From NCBI RefSeq assembly GCF_031085175.1, contig NZ_JAVHUY010000017.1, forward strand, positions 62,001 through 126,000: a stretch of 64,000 nt of DNA, read 5' to 3'. The position numbers and the translations under genes were made by a program. This document shows, one piece after another, positions 23,277 through 31,744 of this stretch. The notes under the pieces were generated by a model that ran no database searches, was not told the DNA's origin, and was given only the letters and a program-made list of their open reading frames with translations. The DNA is from Phytohabitans maris (GTDB taxonomy: Bacteria > Actinomycetota > Actinomycetes > Mycobacteriales > Micromonosporaceae). Each line of letters opens with the position of its first letter. Position 1 is the stretch's first letter.

Positions 23277-24054
23277 CCGGCGCGACGGCGGACCACCCGA
23301 CCGTCACCTCGCCGAGGCGCCAGCGCGCGGGCCGGTCCAGTACCGGCCAGCCGCCCGCCCGTACCGCGGACACGGCCCGTAGCCACCGCTGCCGCGGGCC
23401 GAACGTGGCGTACGGCGCGGCGTCCCGCCAGGCCCCGTCCAGCGCGGACACGAACGCGTGGATCGGCTCGCCCGGCACGTTTCGGTGGATGAGGGCCTTG
23501 GGCAGCCGTTCCGCGAGTGTGGCCGGCGTGTCCAGGGTGGCGAGCCGGGCGGCGAGCGTGAGCGTACGCGGGCCGGCGGCGTCGAGCAGCACCCATGTGG
23601 AGAGGCGGCCCAGCTCGTCGCACGTACCCTCGACCACCGCTCCGCCCGGGGCGAGCGCGGCGGTCATCGTCTGCCAGGCGGCTGCCACGGCCCCCTCCTC
23701 GTACTGGCGCAGCACGTTGAACGCGCGTACGACGGCGGGGCGCAGGCCGGCCAGCTCGAAGCCGCCGCGCGCGAACGTGAGCCCCGGCGGGTCGGCCATC
23801 GGCGCGGCGGCGGCCACCCGGGCGAGGTCGATCTCCAGCCCCACCACGCGCACGTCCGGGCGTACGGCGCTCAGCCGGGCGCGCAGCTCGACGGCGGTCA
23901 CCGGGCTCTCGCCGTACCCGAGGTCGACCACCAGCGGGTCGGCCGCGTCGCCCAGCGTGTCGCCCAGCGTGGCCGCGATCCAGTTGTCCACCCGGCGCAG
24001 GCGGTTGGGGTTGGTGGTCCCGCGGGTGATCTCACCCTGCGGCCGGGCGGCCAT
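23260..24054 (-). CDS. Class I SAM-dependent methyltransferase
   Basis: 264-aa protein with a Rossmann-type methyltransferase pattern: motif I VVDLGYGESPVTAVEL (about 41-56), a second strand VRVVGLEIDLARV (acidic residue for the ribose), and GLTFARGGFELAGLRP. The central Gly-rich loop is less canonical than usual (GYGESP instead of GxGxG). Its ATG shares one base with the SDR stop (TGATG), so it is translated with the SDR. The target molecule is unknown; it could act on the SDR product, but that is inference. Confidence 0.78.
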   Translation of the reverse strand: MAARPQGEITRGTTNPNRLRRVDNWIAATLGDTLGDAADPLVVDLGYGESPVTAVELRARLSAVRPDVRVVGLEIDLARVAAAAPMADPPGLTFARGGFELAGLRPAVVRAFNVLRQYEEGAVAAAWQTMTAALAPGGAVVEGTCDELGRLSTWVLLDAAGPRTLTLAARLATLDTPATLAERLPKALIHRNVPGEPIHAFVSALDGAWRDAAPYATFGPRQRWLRAVSAVRAGGWPVLDRPARWRLGEVTVGWSAVAPATTRS

Positions 24055-24821
24055 CAGAGCGCCCGGTGCACCTTGTGCTGGGCGGCCTGGGCGAGCGGGC
24101 GTACCACGATGCGGTCGATGTTGACGTAGTGCGGGCGGGTCACGGTCCACGCGACGCAGTCGGCGATGTCGTCGGCGACCAGCGGCTCGGCCACGCCCGC
24201 GTACACCGCGTCGGCCCGCTGCGCGTCGCCGGCGAAGCGGGTCAGCCCGAACTCCTCGGTGCGCACCATGCCCGGGTCGATCTCGATGACCCGGATCGGC
24301 CGGCCGCTGAGCTCCAGCCGCAGCGTCTCGGCGACCGCGGTCTGGGCGTGCTTTGCCGCGGTGTAGCCGCCCCCACCCTCGTACACGATGAGGCCGGCCG
24401 TGGAGCTGAGCACCACGACGGAGCCGGCGCCCGACGCGTCCAGGGCGGGCAGGAAGGCCTGCGTCACGCGGACGGTGCCCAACACGTTCACGTCGAACAT
24501 CCACTGCCAGTCGGGGATCGACCCGGTCTCCACCGGGTCGAGGCCGCGGGCGCCGCCGGCGTTGTTGACCAGGACCGTGACCGGCCGGCCGAGCGCGCCC
24601 ACCGCCTCCGCCAGCGCCGCCACCGACTCGTCGGAGGTGACGTCGCAGGTCAGGGCCGTGGCCTCGCCACCGGCCGCGGCGATCTCCTTGACCAGCGCGT
24701 CCAGCCGCTCGGCCCGGCGGGCGGCGGCGACGACGTGGAAGCCCTCGGCGGCCAGCCGGCGGGCGGTGGCGGCGCCGATCCCGCTGGAGGCACCGGTCAC
24801 GATCGCGATCGAGGAGGTCAT
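24054..24821 (-). CDS. Short-chain dehydrogenase/reductase
   Basis: 255-aa classical SDR. Cofactor loop TGASSGIG (about 9-16) with AARRAERL after it (NADP preference likely from the Arg residues), NNAG (about 87), catalytic Ser in VVLSSTAG (about 137) and Tyr/Lys in YTAAKHAQ (about 152-156), then DPGMVRTEEF. Very similar to the SDRs next to mshA in mycobacteria (Rv0484c, recalled). ATG at 24821. Coupled to the downstream methyltransferase. Substrate unknown. Confidence 0.92.
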   Translation of the reverse strand: MTSSIAIVTGASSGIGAATARRLAAEGFHVVAAARRAERLDALVKEIAAAGGEATALTCDVTSDESVAALAEAVGALGRPVTVLVNNAGGARGLDPVETGSIPDWQWMFDVNVLGTVRVTQAFLPALDASGAGSVVVLSSTAGLIVYEGGGGYTAAKHAQTAVAETLRLELSGRPIRVIEIDPGMVRTEEFGLTRFAGDAQRADAVYAGVAEPLVADDIADCVAWTVTRPHYVNIDRIVVRPLAQAAQHKVHRAL

Positions 24822-25066
24822 GCGGCGATTCTTCCCTATGGCGGGCGGGGGAGCGGGGGGTTGCGGACCCCGGCACCCGCGGCCGCGCGCCCCCGGGCCG
24901 GTCCGGAGATGAGAACCCGGGCCCGGAAGAGAGGTGGATCACGTCTGGTGCCGCGTTAGGTGCGCGCTCAACTGGTGATCGGGAAGATGAGTCCGGCGAC
25001 GGGGGTTGCAATGCCGGGGGCGTAGAGACCCGGGCGTAGAGATCCGCCGTCGTGGAAGGAGCACGC

Positions 25067-26383
25067 GTGTCGCACTGGCCGACGCCGCGGCGCATCGCCA
25101 CCCTGTCCGTGCACACATCACCGCTGGACCAGCCGGGCACCGGCGACGCCGGCGGCCTCAACGTGTACGTGGTGGAGGTCGCCCGCCGGCTCGCCGACGC
25201 CGGGGTCGAGGTGGAGATCTTCACCCGGGCCACCACGAGGGAGCTGCCGGGGTGCGTGGAGATGTCACCAGGGGTGACGGTCCGGCACATCATCTCGGGG
25301 CCGCTCGAAGGGCTGGCCAAGGAAGACCTGCCGGGTCAGATGTGCGCGTTCACCAACGGGGTGCTGCGCGCCGAGGCCGCGCACCCGCCGGGCTACTACG
25401 ACCTCATCCACTCGCACTACTGGCTCTCCGGGCAGGTCGGCTGGCTGGCCAAGGAGCGGTGGGGCGTGCCGCTGGTGCACACCGCGCACACGCTCGCCAA
25501 GGTCAAGAACGCCCAGCTCGCCGCGGGCGACCGCCCCGAGCCGCTCGCCCGGGTCGTCGGCGAGGAGCAGGTGGTCGCCGTCGCCGACCGGCTGGTCGCC
25601 AACACCCAGGTCGAGGCCCGCGACCTCATCAGCCGGTACGGGGCCGACCCGGCCCACGTCTCGGTGGTCCAGCCCGGCGTCGACCTCGACCGCTTCCGTC
25701 CCGCCCCCGGTGGCCGGGCTGCCGCGCGGCGCCGCCTCGGGCTGCCCGAGCGGGGACACATCGTCGCGTTCGTCGGCCGGATCCAGCCGCTCAAGGCGCC
25801 CGACGTGCTGCTCCGCGCGCTGGCCGCGCTGCGCGACCGGGAGCCGGAGATGGCCGAGCAGGTCACGGTCGTGATCTGCGGCGGCCCGAGCGGGAGCGGC
25901 CTCGACCAGCCGACCGCGCTCATCGACCTCGCCAACTCGCTCGGCGTCGCCGACTCGGCCCGGTTCATGGCACCCTGTACCGGCGAGGACCTGCCGGCGC
26001 TCTACCGCGCGGCCGACCTCGTGGCGGTGCCGTCGCACAACGAGTCGTTCGGGCTCGTCGCGCTGGAGGCGCAGGCCTGCGGCACGCCGGTGGTGGCGGC
26101 CGCGGTCGGTGGCCTGGTGACCGCGGTGCGCGACGGCGTGAGCGGCGTACTCGTCGATGGGCACTCCGCGGCCGATTGGGCGATCGTGCTCGGCAAGCTG
26201 CTGGCCTGCCCCGGGCGGCGCGAGGAGCTGGCCGCCGGCGCGGTCGGACACGCCCGCAACTTCTCCTGGACCCGCACGGCGTCCGGCCTGCTCGCGGTCT
26301 ACCGTGAGGCGGTGACCGAGCATCGCGAGCGGCTGACCTCGTCGCTGGGTGGCGCCGCCGAGGCGTTGCGGGCCCTGGCGTGA
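25067..26383 (+). CDS. mshA: D-inositol-3-phosphate glycosyltransferase MshA
   Basis: First committed step of mycothiol synthesis: GlcNAc transfer from UDP-GlcNAc to 1-L-Ins-1-P. 438-aa GT-B glycosyltransferase (GT4). N-terminal domain with [22 protein letters not shown] (the MshA-specific loop), [11 protein letters not shown] and [12 protein letters not shown]-terminal domain with [15 protein letters not shown] (about 240) and the nucleotide-sugar motif [20 protein letters not shown] (about 325). The GTG at 25067 has AAGGAG 6 nt upstream. It is coupled to a YbjN gene, as in M. tuberculosis Rv0486-Rv0487. A 13-bp direct repeat (GGCGTAGAGAYCC) lies just upstream. Confidence 0.95.
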   Translation: MSHWPTPRRIATLSVHTSPLDQPGTGDAGGLNVYVVEVARRLADAGVEVEIFTRATTRELPGCVEMSPGVTVRHIISGPLEGLAKEDLPGQMCAFTNGVLRAEAAHPPGYYDLIHSHYWLSGQVGWLAKERWGVPLVHTAHTLAKVKNAQLAAGDRPEPLARVVGEEQVVAVADRLVANTQVEARDLISRYGADPAHVSVVQPGVDLDRFRPAPGGRAAARRRLGLPERGHIVAFVGRIQPLKAPDVLLRALAALRDREPEMAEQVTVVICGGPSGSGLDQPTALIDLANSLGVADSARFMAPCTGEDLPALYRAADLVAVPSHNESFGLVALEAQACGTPVVAAAVGGLVTAVRDGVSGVLVDGHSAADWAIVLGKLLACPGRREELAAGAVGHARNFSWTRTASGLLAVYREAVTEHRERLTSSLGGAAEALRALA

Positions 26384-26916
26384 GCGCATCCCGGGCCGAG
26401 GTCGGCGCGCTCATCGAGCGGGTCTGCGCGGAGCGGGAGCTGCCCTGCGAGGCGACCGGCGAGCTGTCGTACGCGGTGACGCTGCCCGGCACCCACAAGC
26501 TCAAGACGGTCTGCAACCTCATCGTGGGCGAGCACGCGCTGCGCGTCGAGGCGTTCGTGATGCGCCAGCCGGACGAGCGGCGCGAGGAGCTGTGGGCCTG
26601 GCTGCTGCGGCGCAACGCCCGCATGTACGGGGTGGCCTTCTCCATCGACACCGTCGGCGACGTCTACCTGACCGGCCGGGTGGGACTGTCCGGACTCGAC
26701 GAGGACGAGCTCGACCGGCTGCTCGGATCCGTCCTGACGTACGCGGACGAGTCGTTCGACACGATGCTCGAAATCGGCTTCGGCACGGCGATCCGGCGCG
26801 AATGGGAGTGGCGGGTGAAGCGCGGGGAGTCACTGGCAAACCTGCGCGCCTTTGCCCACATGTTCCCTGCTGGCCAGCAGCCGGACCTTCCCGACAACCG
26901 GCCGCGAAACGTGTGA
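26380..26916 (+). CDS. YbjN domain protein
   Basis: 178-aa protein of the YbjN family (PF10722), which has a type III secretion chaperone-like alpha/beta fold. Seen: [42 protein letters not shown] and [23 protein letters not shown], the conserved core. GTG overlaps the mshA stop by 4 nt. The same mshA-YbjN pair is conserved in actinobacteria, but its role is not known. The family is sometimes linked to stress sensing or protein folding. Confidence 0.87.
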   Translation: MSASRAEVGALIERVCAERELPCEATGELSYAVTLPGTHKLKTVCNLIVGEHALRVEAFVMRQPDERREELWAWLLRRNARMYGVAFSIDTVGDVYLTGRVGLSGLDEDELDRLLGSVLTYADESFDTMLEIGFGTAIRREWEWRVKRGESLANLRAFAHMFPAGQQPDLPDNRPRNV

Positions 26917-27184
26917 CGGGCGAGACAACGTAATCGCCTTGTGTCAAGAAAGTGTTGCGCCGTAACGTGATCTACACGCGCCACACCTGGCAAAGCAGTT
27001 CGGGGGAACTCTGGTCCGTCGTCGGGACCCGCCAGGATCGGTGCTGGGGGATGGGTGGCAATCAAACGCCGTTGGGGGACGGCGCCACCTAAAGACCGGC
27101 GGCGAGAGCGGGCGACGCTTACGGGGGTGAGTGTCGTCCGCCGCCGCCGGGCCGAAGACCCCGTCCCAGCCTAGAGTCGACACC

Positions 27185-28342
27185 ATGACCGGTCCGCTCG
27201 CTGGGTTGCGCGTCATCGAGATGGCCGGGCTCGGCCCCGCTCCCTTCGCCGGCATGGTCTTCGCCGACCTCGGCGCCACCGTGGTCCGCGTCGACCGCCC
27301 CGGTCAGTCCGCGGTGCCGCTCCCACCCCGCGACGACCTGCAGGGCCGGGGCAAGCGCTCGATCGCCGTCGACCTCAAGCGGCCCGAGGGCGCGGCCCTG
27401 GTACGCGCGCTCGCGGCCCGCGCCGACGTGCTCGTCGAGGGCTTCCGGCCGGGCGTCGCCGAGCGGCTCGGCATCGGGCCGGGCGAGTGCCACGCGGTCA
27501 ACCCCCGCCTCGTCTACGGCCGGGTCACCGGCTGGGGGCAGGAGGGTCCGCTCGCCGGCACCGCTGGGCACGACATCACGTACCTGGCGCGCACCGGTGT
27601 ACTCCACGCGATCGGCCCGGCGGGCGGCCCACCCGTGCCACCCCTGAACCTGCTCGGCGACTACGGCGGCGGCGGGATGCTGCTCGTGGCCGGGGTGCTG
27701 GCCGCGCTGTGGCAGGCCCAGCGCACCGGCGAGGGACAGGTGGTGGACGCCGCGATCGTAGACGGCACAACGCTTCTGGCCACCCAGCTGTACGGCCTGC
27801 TCCACAGTGGAGCCTGGCAGGACCGGCGCGGCGCCAACCTCCTCGACGGCGGCGCCCCCTTCTACGGCGTGTACGAGACCGCCGACGGCCGTCACCTCGC
27901 GGTGGGTCCGCTGGAGCCCAAGTTCTACGCGGAGTTCACCGCCCGGCTCGGCCTGGACCCGGCGCTCGCCCCGGACCAGCTCGACATCGCCTCCTGGCCC
28001 CGCCTCCGCACGCTCATCGCGGCCCGCCTCGCCACCCGTACCCGTGCCGAGTGGGTCGAGGCGTTTGCCGACGGCGACGCCTGCGTGGCCCCGGTGCTGT
28101 CGCTGGCGGAGGCGCCCGAGGACCCGCACCTGCGAGCCCGCGGCACCTTCGTCGAGGCACACGGCGCCCGGCAGCCGGCGCCGGCCCCGCGCTTTTCGGC
28201 CACGCCCGCTGCCGCGCCGTCGCTGCCACCGCCGCTCCCCGGCGAACACACCCGCGCGGTGCTGGCCGACTGGTCCATCCCCGACGCCGAGGCCCTCCTC
28301 GCCGCGGGCGTGGCCCACCAGGCCGACCCACCGCCGGCGTAG
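27185..28342 (+). CDS. CaiB/BaiF CoA-transferase family protein (AMACR-like)
   Basis: 385-aa class III CoA-transferase-fold protein, closest in wording to alpha-methylacyl-CoA racemase: GLRVIEMAGLGPAPFAGMVF at the start, RVDRPG, DLKRPEG, EGFRPGVAERLG, the His/Asp pair of the racemase active site in GHDITYLARTG (about 127) and LLGDYGGGGMLL (about 156), and HPLAVG-like GRHLAVG. Likely role is epimerisation of 2-methyl-branched acyl-CoA for fatty acid or sterol side-chain oxidation. ATG at 27185 follows TAGAGT by 7 nt. No other beta-oxidation gene is adjacent. Confidence 0.88.
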   Translation: MTGPLAGLRVIEMAGLGPAPFAGMVFADLGATVVRVDRPGQSAVPLPPRDDLQGRGKRSIAVDLKRPEGAALVRALAARADVLVEGFRPGVAERLGIGPGECHAVNPRLVYGRVTGWGQEGPLAGTAGHDITYLARTGVLHAIGPAGGPPVPPLNLLGDYGGGGMLLVAGVLAALWQAQRTGEGQVVDAAIVDGTTLLATQLYGLLHSGAWQDRRGANLLDGGAPFYGVYETADGRHLAVGPLEPKFYAEFTARLGLDPALAPDQLDIASWPRLRTLIAARLATRTRAEWVEAFADGDACVAPVLSLAEAPEDPHLRARGTFVEAHGARQPAPAPRFSATPAAAPSLPPPLPGEHTRAVLADWSIPDAEALLAAGVAHQADPPPA

Positions 28343-28537
28343 CGCCGCGTCCAGCCCTGACGATCCAATCCAAAAGACAGATCCGAGCTACCGCTCTGTC
28401 CGCCGTGGTCCCGACCGTCGCGAATCGCTGCCCCCGGAGAGCCGAGCGGCCGGCGATAGAGAGACGTCGACGTACGGACGTGATCGGATGCCAGCCTTGC
28501 CCGATATGTCCGCTGGTGAATGTAGACCTAGATCTGA

Positions 28538-28580
28538 TCTAGAACGTTTAGGGCTCTATATCAGCCCTAGATGTTCTAGA
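28538..28580. repeat. AT-rich inverted repeat (hairpin)
   Basis: Arms of 18 bp (28538-28555 and 28563-28580, 16 of 18 complementary; TCTAGAAC and AGGGCT are conserved parts) with a 7-nt loop CTATATC. It may terminate transcription from either convergent gene, but its low GC suggests an imported piece. Confidence 0.55.
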
Positions 28581-28680
28581 TCTACTTCGATCCGGTCCTA
28601 CGACCAAGCCGGCGGAGCTGACGAACAGCGCACCGCCAATTATGCGAGCGGCTCTGGAGGGGCGGTGTTTCGCCACGGAC

Positions 28681-28718
28681 GCGCGCGAACCGCGCTTTCG
28701 CGCGCGAACCGCGCCTTC
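28681..28718. repeat. 19-bp tandem repeat, two units
   Basis: GCGCGCGAACCGCGCTTTC followed directly by the same 19 bp with one T to C change. It lies inside the repeat segment that is shared with the 18.4-kb region. Confidence 0.75.
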
Positions 28719-28772
28719 GCGCGTCGATCAAGAAACGGCGCGCGGGGACGTCGCGATCCTCGATGGGTCTTT

Positions 28773-30068
28773 CTAGGCCCTGACCCGGGCGCGCTCCTCG
28801 GGCATGGGTGGGGCCCCGTCCGGCGCGGGGGTGCGCGGCGCGGGAGATGGGGGAGCCGTGGTGAGGGCGGCCACGCGGCGTTCGCGGGAGGGGCCGGAGA
28901 GGAGCTGGCCAACCGAGACGGTGGCGGCGACGGCCGCGGCGCCGAGCCAGAGGGCGGCGTTGCCGACGTGCTGCATCACGTATCCGCCCAGCGTCGGCGC
29001 CAGGAACGCGGCGGCCGACCAGGAGAGCGAGAAGACGCCCTGGTAGCGGCCGCGGGTGGCGGCCGGCGACAGCTCGGCGATCAGGGTGGCGTTGGAGGGC
29101 GAGGTGAGCATCTCGCCGACGGTCCAGATCAGGACGGTGACCGCGTACAGCCAGGGGACGTCGGCCACGGCGGTCAGGCCGAAGCCCAGGCCGGTGACGA
29201 GCGAGGCGACCGCGAGCGTGCGGGAGCGGTCGCGGCCGTGGATCAGGCGGGGGACGAAGAGCTGGCCGGCGACGATGAGCACGCCGTTGAGCGCGATGAT
29301 CCAGCCGAACGTCGACGGTGACAGGCCGTCCTGCCCCATCGCGATCGGCAGCATCGAGATGTGCTGCAGGAAGACCAGGGCGGTGAGCAGGTTGAGCAGC
29401 AGGAAGCCGAGGAACACGCGGTCGGCGAAGACGGTGTGCAGGCCGGTCGCCGGCGCGCCGGTGTCGCGGCGGCGGGCGAAGCCCTGCGGGCGCCGCGTCT
29501 CCCGCACCTTGACGAAGACGATCCCGGCTGTGATCAGCGTGGTGGTCGCGTCGACCACGAAGAGCAGCAGGAAGTCGGCCTGTGCGGCGAGGCCGGCGAG
29601 CACCGCCGCGAAGGCGAAGCCGAGGTTGATCGCCCAGTAGTTGAGCGAGAAGGCGCGCAGCCGGTCGCGCTCCGGCACGACGTCGACCATCATCGCCTGG
29701 AACGCGGGGCGGGTCGCGTCCATGAAGAAGCCGAGCACCAGCGCGCCCAGCGTGATCGTCCACCGGTCGCGGGCGAAGCCCATCACCAGCAGCATGGTCG
29801 CCGCGCCGAGGTGGGCGGTGAGCAGCGTCGGGCGGCGTCCCCAGCGGTCGGCCAGGACGCCGCCGACCGTCACGCCCATCGCGCTGCCCACGCCGAAGAG
29901 CCCGATCACCAGGCCGGCCTCGGTCTGGGTGAAGTGCCGCTCGCTGGTGAGGTAGATCGCCATGAAGATCATGACGAACGAGCCGAGGCGGTTTACCAGG
30001 GTGCCGGTCCAGAGGTACCAGAAGGTGGTGGGTAGCCCGCCCGCGGTCTCCCGTAACCAGCTCCGCAC
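28773..30068 (-). CDS. MFS transporter (drug exporter type)
   Basis: 431-aa major facilitator protein with 12 predicted helices in two halves. The cytoplasmic loop 2-3 motif is [17 protein letters not shown] (about 66-82), the motif-A signature. Other helices are evident at [21 protein letters not shown] and [16 protein letters not shown]. It ends in a Pro/Ala/Arg-rich cytoplasmic tail. The GTG at 30068 has GGGGGAGG 8 nt upstream, which beats the longer frame. Family members export drugs or small hydrophobic molecules; the substrate is unknown. No regulator gene is adjacent. Confidence 0.9.
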   Translation of the reverse strand: MRSWLRETAGGLPTTFWYLWTGTLVNRLGSFVMIFMAIYLTSERHFTQTEAGLVIGLFGVGSAMGVTVGGVLADRWGRRPTLLTAHLGAATMLLVMGFARDRWTITLGALVLGFFMDATRPAFQAMMVDVVPERDRLRAFSLNYWAINLGFAFAAVLAGLAAQADFLLLFVVDATTTLITAGIVFVKVRETRRPQGFARRRDTGAPATGLHTVFADRVFLGFLLLNLLTALVFLQHISMLPIAMGQDGLSPSTFGWIIALNGVLIVAGQLFVPRLIHGRDRSRTLAVASLVTGLGFGLTAVADVPWLYAVTVLIWTVGEMLTSPSNATLIAELSPAATRGRYQGVFSLSWSAAAFLAPTLGGYVMQHVGNAALWLGAAAVAATVSVGQLLSGPSRERRVAALTTAPPSPAPRTPAPDGAPPMPEERARVRA

Positions 30069-30188
30069 GCCCGATACCTCCCCCGTAACGGCTGTCGCGC
30101 TAAGCAACCCTTACACGCTAGTCCGGCGTACGAGCGGCACGCATCCCGATTTCAATGTGGCGGCGGTCACGGTGGCAGGATGAGGGGC

Positions 30189-30938
30189 ATGACTCTGGGG
30201 ACACTCGTGCTGCTGCGGCACGGTGAGAGCGAGTGGAACGCGAAGAACCTCTTCACCGGGTGGGTCGACGTCGACCTGTCCGCCAAGGGCGAGGCCGAGG
30301 CGCGGCGCGGCGGCGAGCTGCTCCGCGAGCACGAGCTGCTGCCCGACGTGGTGCACACCAGCGTGCTGCGCCGCGCCATCCGCACAGCCGACCTCGCGCT
30401 CAACGCCGCCGACCGGCACTGGATCGCCGTGCGCCGGTCGTGGCGGCTCAACGAGCGCCACTACGGCGCCCTTCAGGGAAAGAACAAGAAGCAGACCCTG
30501 GAGCAGTACGGCGAGGAGCAGTTCATGCTCTGGCGCCGGTCGTACGACACGCCGCCCCCGCCGATCGACGACAACGACGAGTGGTCGCAGGCCGGAGACC
30601 CGCGCTACGCCACGCTCCCGCCGGAGCTGATGCCGCGCAGCGAGTGCCTCAAGGACGTGCTCGAGCGGGCCCTGCCGTACTGGTACGACGCGATCGTGCC
30701 GGACCTGCTCGCCGGCCGCACCGTGCTGGTCGCCGCCCACGGCAACTCGCTGCGTGCCCTGGTCAAGCACCTCGACGGCGTCTCCGACGAGGCGATCGCC
30801 AAGCTCAACATCCCCACTGGCATCCCGCTGCGCTACGACCTGGACGCCACGCTGCGCCCGGTGACGGTCGGCGGCACCTACCTCGACCCGGAAGCGGCCA
30901 AGGAAGCCGCCGCCGCGGTCGCCAACCAGGGGCGCTAG
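30189..30938 (+). CDS. gpmA: 2,3-bisphosphoglycerate-dependent phosphoglycerate mutase
   Basis: Interconverts 3- and 2-phosphoglycerate in glycolysis and gluconeogenesis. 249 aa: the phosphohistidine motif [11 protein letters not shown] (His at about 11), [30 protein letters not shown], and the second catalytic His in [15 protein letters not shown] (about 184), all intact. ATG at 30189 is chosen (homologues begin [12 protein letters not shown]); an in-frame ATG at 30180 is possible. It is upstream of the phoU/senX3/regX3 group, as gpm1 is in M. tuberculosis. It converges with phoU, leaving only 3 nt between stops. Confidence 0.95.
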   Translation: MTLGTLVLLRHGESEWNAKNLFTGWVDVDLSAKGEAEARRGGELLREHELLPDVVHTSVLRRAIRTADLALNAADRHWIAVRRSWRLNERHYGALQGKNKKQTLEQYGEEQFMLWRRSYDTPPPPIDDNDEWSQAGDPRYATLPPELMPRSECLKDVLERALPYWYDAIVPDLLAGRTVLVAAHGNSLRALVKHLDGVSDEAIAKLNIPTGIPLRYDLDATLRPVTVGGTYLDPEAAKEAAAAVANQGR

Positions 30939-30941
30939 CGG

Positions 30942-31601
30942 TTACGCGAGGCCGGGCGGCTCGGTCGGCTCACCCGTGACCAGGTAGACGACCTGCTGCC
31001 CGGCGTTGACCGCGTGGTCCGCGTACCGCTCGTAGAAGCGGCCCAGCAGTGCGCCGTCGATCGCCGCCTCGGCGCCGTGCGGCCAGTGCCGGTCCAGCAG
31101 GATGTTGAAGAGCTGCCGCTGCAGCTCGTCCATCGCGTCGTCGTCGCTCTCCAACTCGGCACCGAGGAGCGCGTTTTGCGTGGTGAGCACCAGACCCACC
31201 TTGCCCGCCATCCGGTCGGCCACCGAGCCCATCGAGGTGATCACCTCGCGCAACTCGGGCGGAACGGCCGGTGCGGGGTAGCGCCGCAGCGCGGTCTTGG
31301 CCACGTGCTCGGCGAGGTCGCCCATCCGCTCCAGGTCGGCGGCGATCTGGATGCCGGTGACCACGAGCCGCAGGTCGGTGGCGACCGGCGCCTGGCGGGC
31401 CAGCGTGTCGTACACCTGCTGGTCAACCTGCCGGCGCAGGTCATCGACCTCGTTGTCGCGGGCGATGACCGCCTCGCAGATCTCACGGTCGGCGGTGAGC
31501 AGCGCCTGGGTGGCATGCACCATCGCGGTGCGCACGGCTTCGGCCATGGACACCAGGAGGCGGCCCACCTCGAGGAGGTCTGCCCGCAGATCGTCACGCA
31601 T
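30942..31601 (-). CDS. phoU: Phosphate signalling protein PhoU
   Basis: 219-aa all-helical protein with two PhoU repeats (about 7-95 and 115-205); each contains the acidic/His metal-contact segments (AADLERMGDLAEHVAKTA and RFYERYADHAVNAGQQ). It links phosphate transporter state to the SenX3/PhoR-type kinase and keeps it in phosphatase mode when phosphate is ample. It is encoded divergently from senX3-regX3, with PHO-box-like repeats between, so its own expression probably depends on RegX3/PhoP. ATG at 31601. Confidence 0.94.
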   Translation of the reverse strand: MRDDLRADLLEVGRLLVSMAEAVRTAMVHATQALLTADREICEAVIARDNEVDDLRRQVDQQVYDTLARQAPVATDLRLVVTGIQIAADLERMGDLAEHVAKTALRRYPAPAVPPELREVITSMGSVADRMAGKVGLVLTTQNALLGAELESDDDAMDELQRQLFNILLDRHWPHGAEAAIDGALLGRFYERYADHAVNAGQQVVYLVTGEPTEPPGLA

Positions 31602-31643
31602 CGCGTCGATGCTAGCGATGTTTCACGATCTCCGGCGTACCGG

Positions 31644-31672
31644 GGTGAACGACGCTCGGCCGGGCGGTGAAC
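31644..31672 (-). promoter_or_regulatory. PHO-box-like direct repeats between phoU and senX3
   Basis: On the minus strand GTTCACC occurs twice (31672-31666 and 31650-31644), exactly 22 nt apart, which is two 11-nt PHO-box units with a degenerate unit between. GTTCACC repeats of 11 nt are the known PhoP/RegX3 site. The site is 43 nt upstream of the phoU start, and about 73 nt from senX3 on the other side. Confidence 0.6.
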
Positions 31673-31732
31673 TCTATTGGAAGGCGGCCGGGTTTGTCCT
31701 ATTCTGCGAATCAGTTGGGTTAACAATGACCC

Positions 31733-31738
31733 TACGAT
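31733..31738 (+). promoter_or_regulatory. -10 box of senX3
   Basis: TACGAT followed by exactly 6 nt and the GTG at 31745, so senX3 should be leaderless. Confidence 0.5.
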
Positions 31739-31744
31739 CGCGAC

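Larger units (their letters stand above)
28343..28772. other. Gene-free region with AT-rich hairpin and GC-rich repeats
   Basis: 430 bp between the convergent CoA-transferase and MFS genes. It holds an AT-rich hairpin (28538-28580), markedly lower in GC than the surroundings; a segment beginning TTTCGCCACGGACGCG (28667) that is shared with 18406-18460; and a 19-bp tandem pair (28681-28718). No gene is supported. Confidence 0.65.

Noticed and set aside
28582-29763. Minus-strand frame of 393 codons
   Set aside because: Different frame of the MFS transporter gene, which has 12 helices and motif A; the shadow has Arg/Pro-rich sequence only.
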